Positions 6,155 to 8,431 of a stretch of DNA of 8,431 nucleotides are shown piece after piece. The notes beneath the pieces are model-generated. The model was not told the DNA's origin and did not search any database. It worked only from the letters and a program-made list of their open reading frames with translations. Within the stretch, counting starts at the first letter, position 1. The number at the start of each line of letters is the position of its first letter. Origin of the DNA: Chitinophagaceae bacterium (lineage in GTDB: Bacteria; Bacteroidota; Bacteroidia; Chitinophagales; Chitinophagaceae); the NCBI GenBank assembly GCA_021323155.1, contig JAJTCI010000086.1, positions 1-8,431 of the forward strand. The letters are read 5' to 3'. The position numbers and the translations under genes were made by a program.

Positions 6155-6883
6155 ATGACACATACATACAACATAACCGGAATGACCTGCGGCAGCTGCG
6201 TCGCAAAAGTGAAAAGTGAACTCTTCAAGCTGGGTGATGTAAGCGCGGCGGAAGTACAGCTGCAGAGTTCGCAGGCTACGATCTCCATGCAAAAGCATAT
6301 ACCGGTGGCGGATCTACAGGCAGCCATCGGCAAAGCCGGCAATTATACCATTTCGGCGGCCGATGGCGGCATGTACGAGATGGCCGCGGACGAGAAAACA
6401 TCCTGGCTGGCCACTTATAAGCCTATCCTTTTGATCGCCGCTTATATCACCGGCACTAGTTTACTCGTGGAAGCCACCATGGGCGACTTTGATTGGGAGA
6501 GATGGATGCAAAACTTCATGGCCGGTTTCTTCCTGGTATTCTCCTTTTTCAAACTGCTGGACCTGAAAGGGTTCGCGGAGAGTTATTCCACTTACGACAT
6601 CATAGCCAAACGTTGGAGCGGTTGGGGATATGCCTATGCGTTCATCGAATTACTGCTTGGTATCGCCTATTTGGTGCGATTTGACCCAATGATCACCAGT
6701 TTGGTAACCTTTTTGGTGATGGGGGTGAGTATCATCGGGGTGCTGCAAAGCGTCCTTAACAAGAGAAAGATCCGGTGCGCCTGCCTGGGAGCGGTATTCA
6801 ATCTACCCATGAGCACGATCACGATCATTGAAGACGCATTGATGATCGTTATGAGCGCGGTGATGTTGCTAAAAATGATATAA
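6155..6883 (+). CDS. HMA domain fused to MauE/DoxX-like membrane protein
   Basis: A 242-residue inner-membrane protein. Residues 1-68 form a canonical HMA domain with ITGMTCGSCVAKVKSELFKL at 7-26, where Cys12 and Cys15 should bind Cu(I) or a similar metal. After a linker, hydrophobic segments lie at about 88-106, 119-135, 157-175, 180-200 and 222-240, as in MauE/DoxX-like proteins. A basic loop KRKIRCACLGAVFNLPMS (203-220) carries a Cys-Ala-Cys pair, typical of this membrane family (MauE supports methylamine dehydrogenase maturation). It starts 70 bases after the AraC-type gene, behind its own likely promoter. Its stop overlaps a further ATG (TAATG). I infer capture of metal by the HMA domain and handling or transfer through the membrane cysteines. 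It is not a P-type ATPase: no DKTG or CPx motif is present. Confidence 0.88.
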   Translation: MTHTYNITGMTCGSCVAKVKSELFKLGDVSAAEVQLQSSQATISMQKHIPVADLQAAIGKAGNYTISAADGGMYEMAADEKTSWLATYKPILLIAAYITGTSLLVEATMGDFDWERWMQNFMAGFFLVFSFFKLLDLKGFAESYSTYDIIAKRWSGWGYAYAFIELLLGIAYLVRFDPMITSLVTFLVMGVSIIGVLQSVLNKRKIRCACLGAVFNLPMSTITIIEDALMIVMSAVMLLKMI

Positions 6884-6966
6884 TGATAACAACGGGAAAA
6901 ATAACCAGGTTCCTGGTAAAAATGCTGAGAGCGCTGTTTGTTCGAAAAAAGCAATGCTGCAAATGA
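6883..6966 (+). CDS. Possible 27-residue cationic Cys-Cys peptide
   Basis: The ATG overlaps the stop of the preceding gene (TAATG), the arrangement used elsewhere in this window. The frame encodes a short, strongly basic peptide with a hydrophobic and basic centre (ITRFLVKMLRALFVRKK) and a Cys-Cys-Lys end, then TGA. That TGA overlaps another ATG (TGATG, 6966) that is in frame with the downstream outer-membrane protein gene. A near-palindrome (6904-6917) lies within it. The peptide could be a membrane-associated metal-binding small protein, a device that couples translation, or merely a chance frame in an intergenic spacer. There is no homology evidence. Confidence 0.25.
   Translation: MITTGKITRFLVKMLRALFVRKKQCCK
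6904..6917. other. Near-palindrome ACCAGG-TT-CCTGGT
   Basis: Six-base perfect arms flank a TT centre in the 133-base gap before the histidine-rich protein gene. The loop is too small for a stable RNA hairpin without opening base pairs, so a protein-binding dyad is more likely than a terminator. No U-run follows. Evidence is symmetry and position only. Confidence 0.25.
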
Positions 6967-7016
6967 TGAACCTGCGCCGCTGTATCCTTCGGTACGAGTC
7001 AAAAAAACTAAACAAC

Positions 7017-8431
7017 ATGAAAAAACTGGTATTACTCCTTATATTCTTCGCCGCGGTAGCTGTGCATGCCCAGCATGAGCACCACGCGCCGCCTAAATCC
7101 ACGACAAAAAAGGCGCCGGCAAAGACCACTAAAACAAAAAAGGCAGCACCCGCCAAGGCCCCTGCGAAAGATACAGCGCATAAAAAGATGACGCCTAAGG
7201 ATTCGGCTCACAGGCATGGCAAAGACAGCGTGCAGGCAAAAACACATACGCATGTACTGGGCGACTCGATGACCGTTGTGCATGATGAAAATCACAATGA
7301 ACTAAAGGATACATCGAAGCCGCATGACCATCACACGATGGTTGACACGGTAAAGGTGCATCACCACGGGCAGGTGGATACTTTGGCTGCGCACGGGGAC
7401 CACGCCGCGACAGGTCATGAGGGTCACGACATGAGCAATATGAGCCATGCATTCTCATTGCACCTCCCGATGAACCGGAATGGATCAGGAACGGGGTGGC
7501 TGCCGGACGCTTCGCCGATGTATGGTTACATGTTCCACACTCCCAAATGGATGTATATGCTGCATGGCAACGTATTCCTGCGGTATACGAGCCAGGATTT
7601 TACCAACAGGGGATCGAGGGGTGGTAATAAAGTGGACGTGCCCAACTGGGTCATGTTCATGGGTCAACGTAAAGTAGGCGCCAACGGTTTGTTTCATTTC
7701 AGCACGATGTTCTCACTTGACGCCGCGATCGCCGGGGGTTCAGGGTATCCATTACTGTTCCAGTCTGGCGAGGCTTACCAGGGAAAGGCTTTGGTGGACA
7801 GGCAACACCCGCATGATTTCTTTTCGGAGTTGGCCGTCAGTTATTCGCATTCACTTTCAAAGAACGCGGATGTCTTCGCTTACCTGGGATATCCAGGGGA
7901 ACCAGCGTTGGGACCGGTAGCATTCATGCATCGTCCTTCCGCGTTGTACAATCCCGATGCGCCCATATCTCACCACTGGATAGACGCGACACATATCACT
8001 TTCGGCGTGGCTACGATCGGCGTGCGGCTGGGGCAGTTCAAACTGGAGGGCTCGTCGTTTACGGGACGTGAACCCAACGAAAAGCGATTTGATTTTGATA
8101 AGCCGCGGTTCGATAGCTGGAGTAGCCGCTTATCTTTTAATCCTTCGAAGCACTGGGCGCTGCAGGTGTCTCACGGTTTCTTAGAAAGCCCCGAAGAACT
8201 GCACCCCGGTGAAGACGTGAGCAAGACCACTGCTTCGGTTGTCTATAGCAAACCGCTGATGAACGAAAGCTGGGTCAATGCCGCGGCGGTATGGGGGATG
8301 AATAAAGTGAAGCACCACGAGGGCGAGCAGGCGTTCCTGCTGGAAGGTGCGTGGAACAAAGGAAAGGTGGCGGTGCATGGCAGGTACGAGTTCGTAGAGA
8401 AGTCAGTGGAGGAATTGTTACTGGACGAGAC
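7017..8431 (+). CDS. Histidine-rich exported, probable outer-membrane protein (3' end cut by window edge)
   Basis: I read 471 codons without a stop or frameshift from the ATG at 7017 to the window end; the C-terminus is missing. Residues 1-19 (MKKLVLLLIFFAAVAVHAQ) are a clear signal peptide. Residues 20-149 are low-complexity: a Lys/Ala/Pro/Thr-rich stretch (about 27-61) and 22 histidines, including HEHH, HDHH, VHHHG and GHEGHDMSNMSH, suited to binding copper, zinc or nickel. From about residue 157 (GSGTGWLPDASPMYGYMFH) a different domain begins with alternating amphipathic segments and aromatic residues, like an outer-membrane beta-barrel. Conserved-looking blocks are DRQHPHDFF (261-269), PGEPALGPVAFMHRP (293-307) and HHWIDATHITFG (319-330). 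I recognise these from an uncharacterised protein family often near metal-resistance genes (from memory). An in-frame ATG at 6966 could give a 17-residue longer N-terminus. I prefer 7017, because it opens directly on the signal peptide after an A-rich leader. Confidence 0.85.
   Translation, partial: MKKLVLLLIFFAAVAVHAQHEHHAPPKSTTKKAPAKTTKTKKAAPAKAPAKDTAHKKMTPKDSAHRHGKDSVQAKTHTHVLGDSMTVVHDENHNELKDTSKPHDHHTMVDTVKVHHHGQVDTLAAHGDHAATGHEGHDMSNMSHAFSLHLPMNRNGSGTGWLPDASPMYGYMFHTPKWMYMLHGNVFLRYTSQDFTNRGSRGGNKVDVPNWVMFMGQRKVGANGLFHFSTMFSLDAAIAGGSGYPLLFQSGEAYQGKALVDRQHPHDFFSELAVSYSHSLSKNADVFAYLGYPGEPALGPVAFMHRPSALYNPDAPISHHWIDATHITFGVATIGVRLGQFKLEGSSFTGREPNEKRFDFDKPRFDSWSSRLSFNPSKHWALQVSHGFLESPEELHPGEDVSKTTASVVYSKPLMNESWVNAAAVWGMNKVKHHEGEQAFLLEGAWNKGKVAVHGRYEFVEKSVEELLLDE

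Noticed and set aside
7032..7458. Cys- and His-rich minus-strand open frames opposite the His-rich gene
   Set aside because: Their Cys, Arg and Phe content is the reverse-strand reading of Lys/Ala/His codons; the plus frame has a signal peptide and continues for 471 codons.

Overview
The window looks like chromosomal DNA of a Bacteroidota bacterium, most likely Chitinophagaceae-like. Signs of this are the absence of Shine-Dalgarno-type sites before most starts, several matches to the Bacteroidota -7 box (TAnnTTTG), the family variants of the encoded proteins, and intergenic stretches built from short degenerate repeats. The taxon is inferred from these signs, not from a search. There are ten protein genes, two of them cut by the window edges, plus one possible 27-residue small ORF. 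I see no rRNA or tRNA gene, CRISPR array or insertion sequence, and no gene-free stretch longer than about 220 bases.

Region 1 (1-1591, minus strand) is housekeeping. Read in the direction of transcription it holds ruvX (YqgF-type RNase H-fold protein), def (peptide deformylase) and an unidentified exported protein that starts inside the def stop codon (ATGA overlap) and runs off the left edge. A perfect TAnnTTTG box between ruvX and def suggests that def also has its own promoter.

Region 2 (1690-5287, plus strand), divergent from ruvX, is a nucleotide-heptose operon: a GT4-type glycosyltransferase, hddA (heptose 7-phosphate kinase), gmhA (sedoheptulose 7-phosphate isomerase) and hddC (heptose 1-phosphate guanylyltransferase). 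Together they should convert sedoheptulose 7-phosphate to GDP-D-glycero-D-manno-heptose and transfer a sugar to a surface glycan. The 7-phosphatase step (GmhB) is not encoded here. GT/hddA and gmhA/hddC overlap by one base, but a 174-base block of degenerate repeats separates hddA from gmhA. A 17-nt perfect palindrome lies in the ruvX/GT divergent gap.

Region 3 (5509-8431, plus strand) is the most interesting part and looks like a metal (probably copper) handling module. It has a short AraC-type regulator whose N-terminus resembles a heavy-metal-associated (HMA) domain with a CxxC motif. Next is a membrane protein fusing a true HMA domain (GMTCGSC) to a MauE/DoxX-like membrane domain with a CAC cluster. 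A possible 27-residue cationic CC-containing peptide overlaps its stop codon. Last is a long exported, probably outer-membrane protein with 22 histidines in its N-terminal 130 mature residues. The last gene is cut by the right edge and is open to the end with no frameshift. A repeat-rich gap of 221 bases separates this module from the heptose operon.
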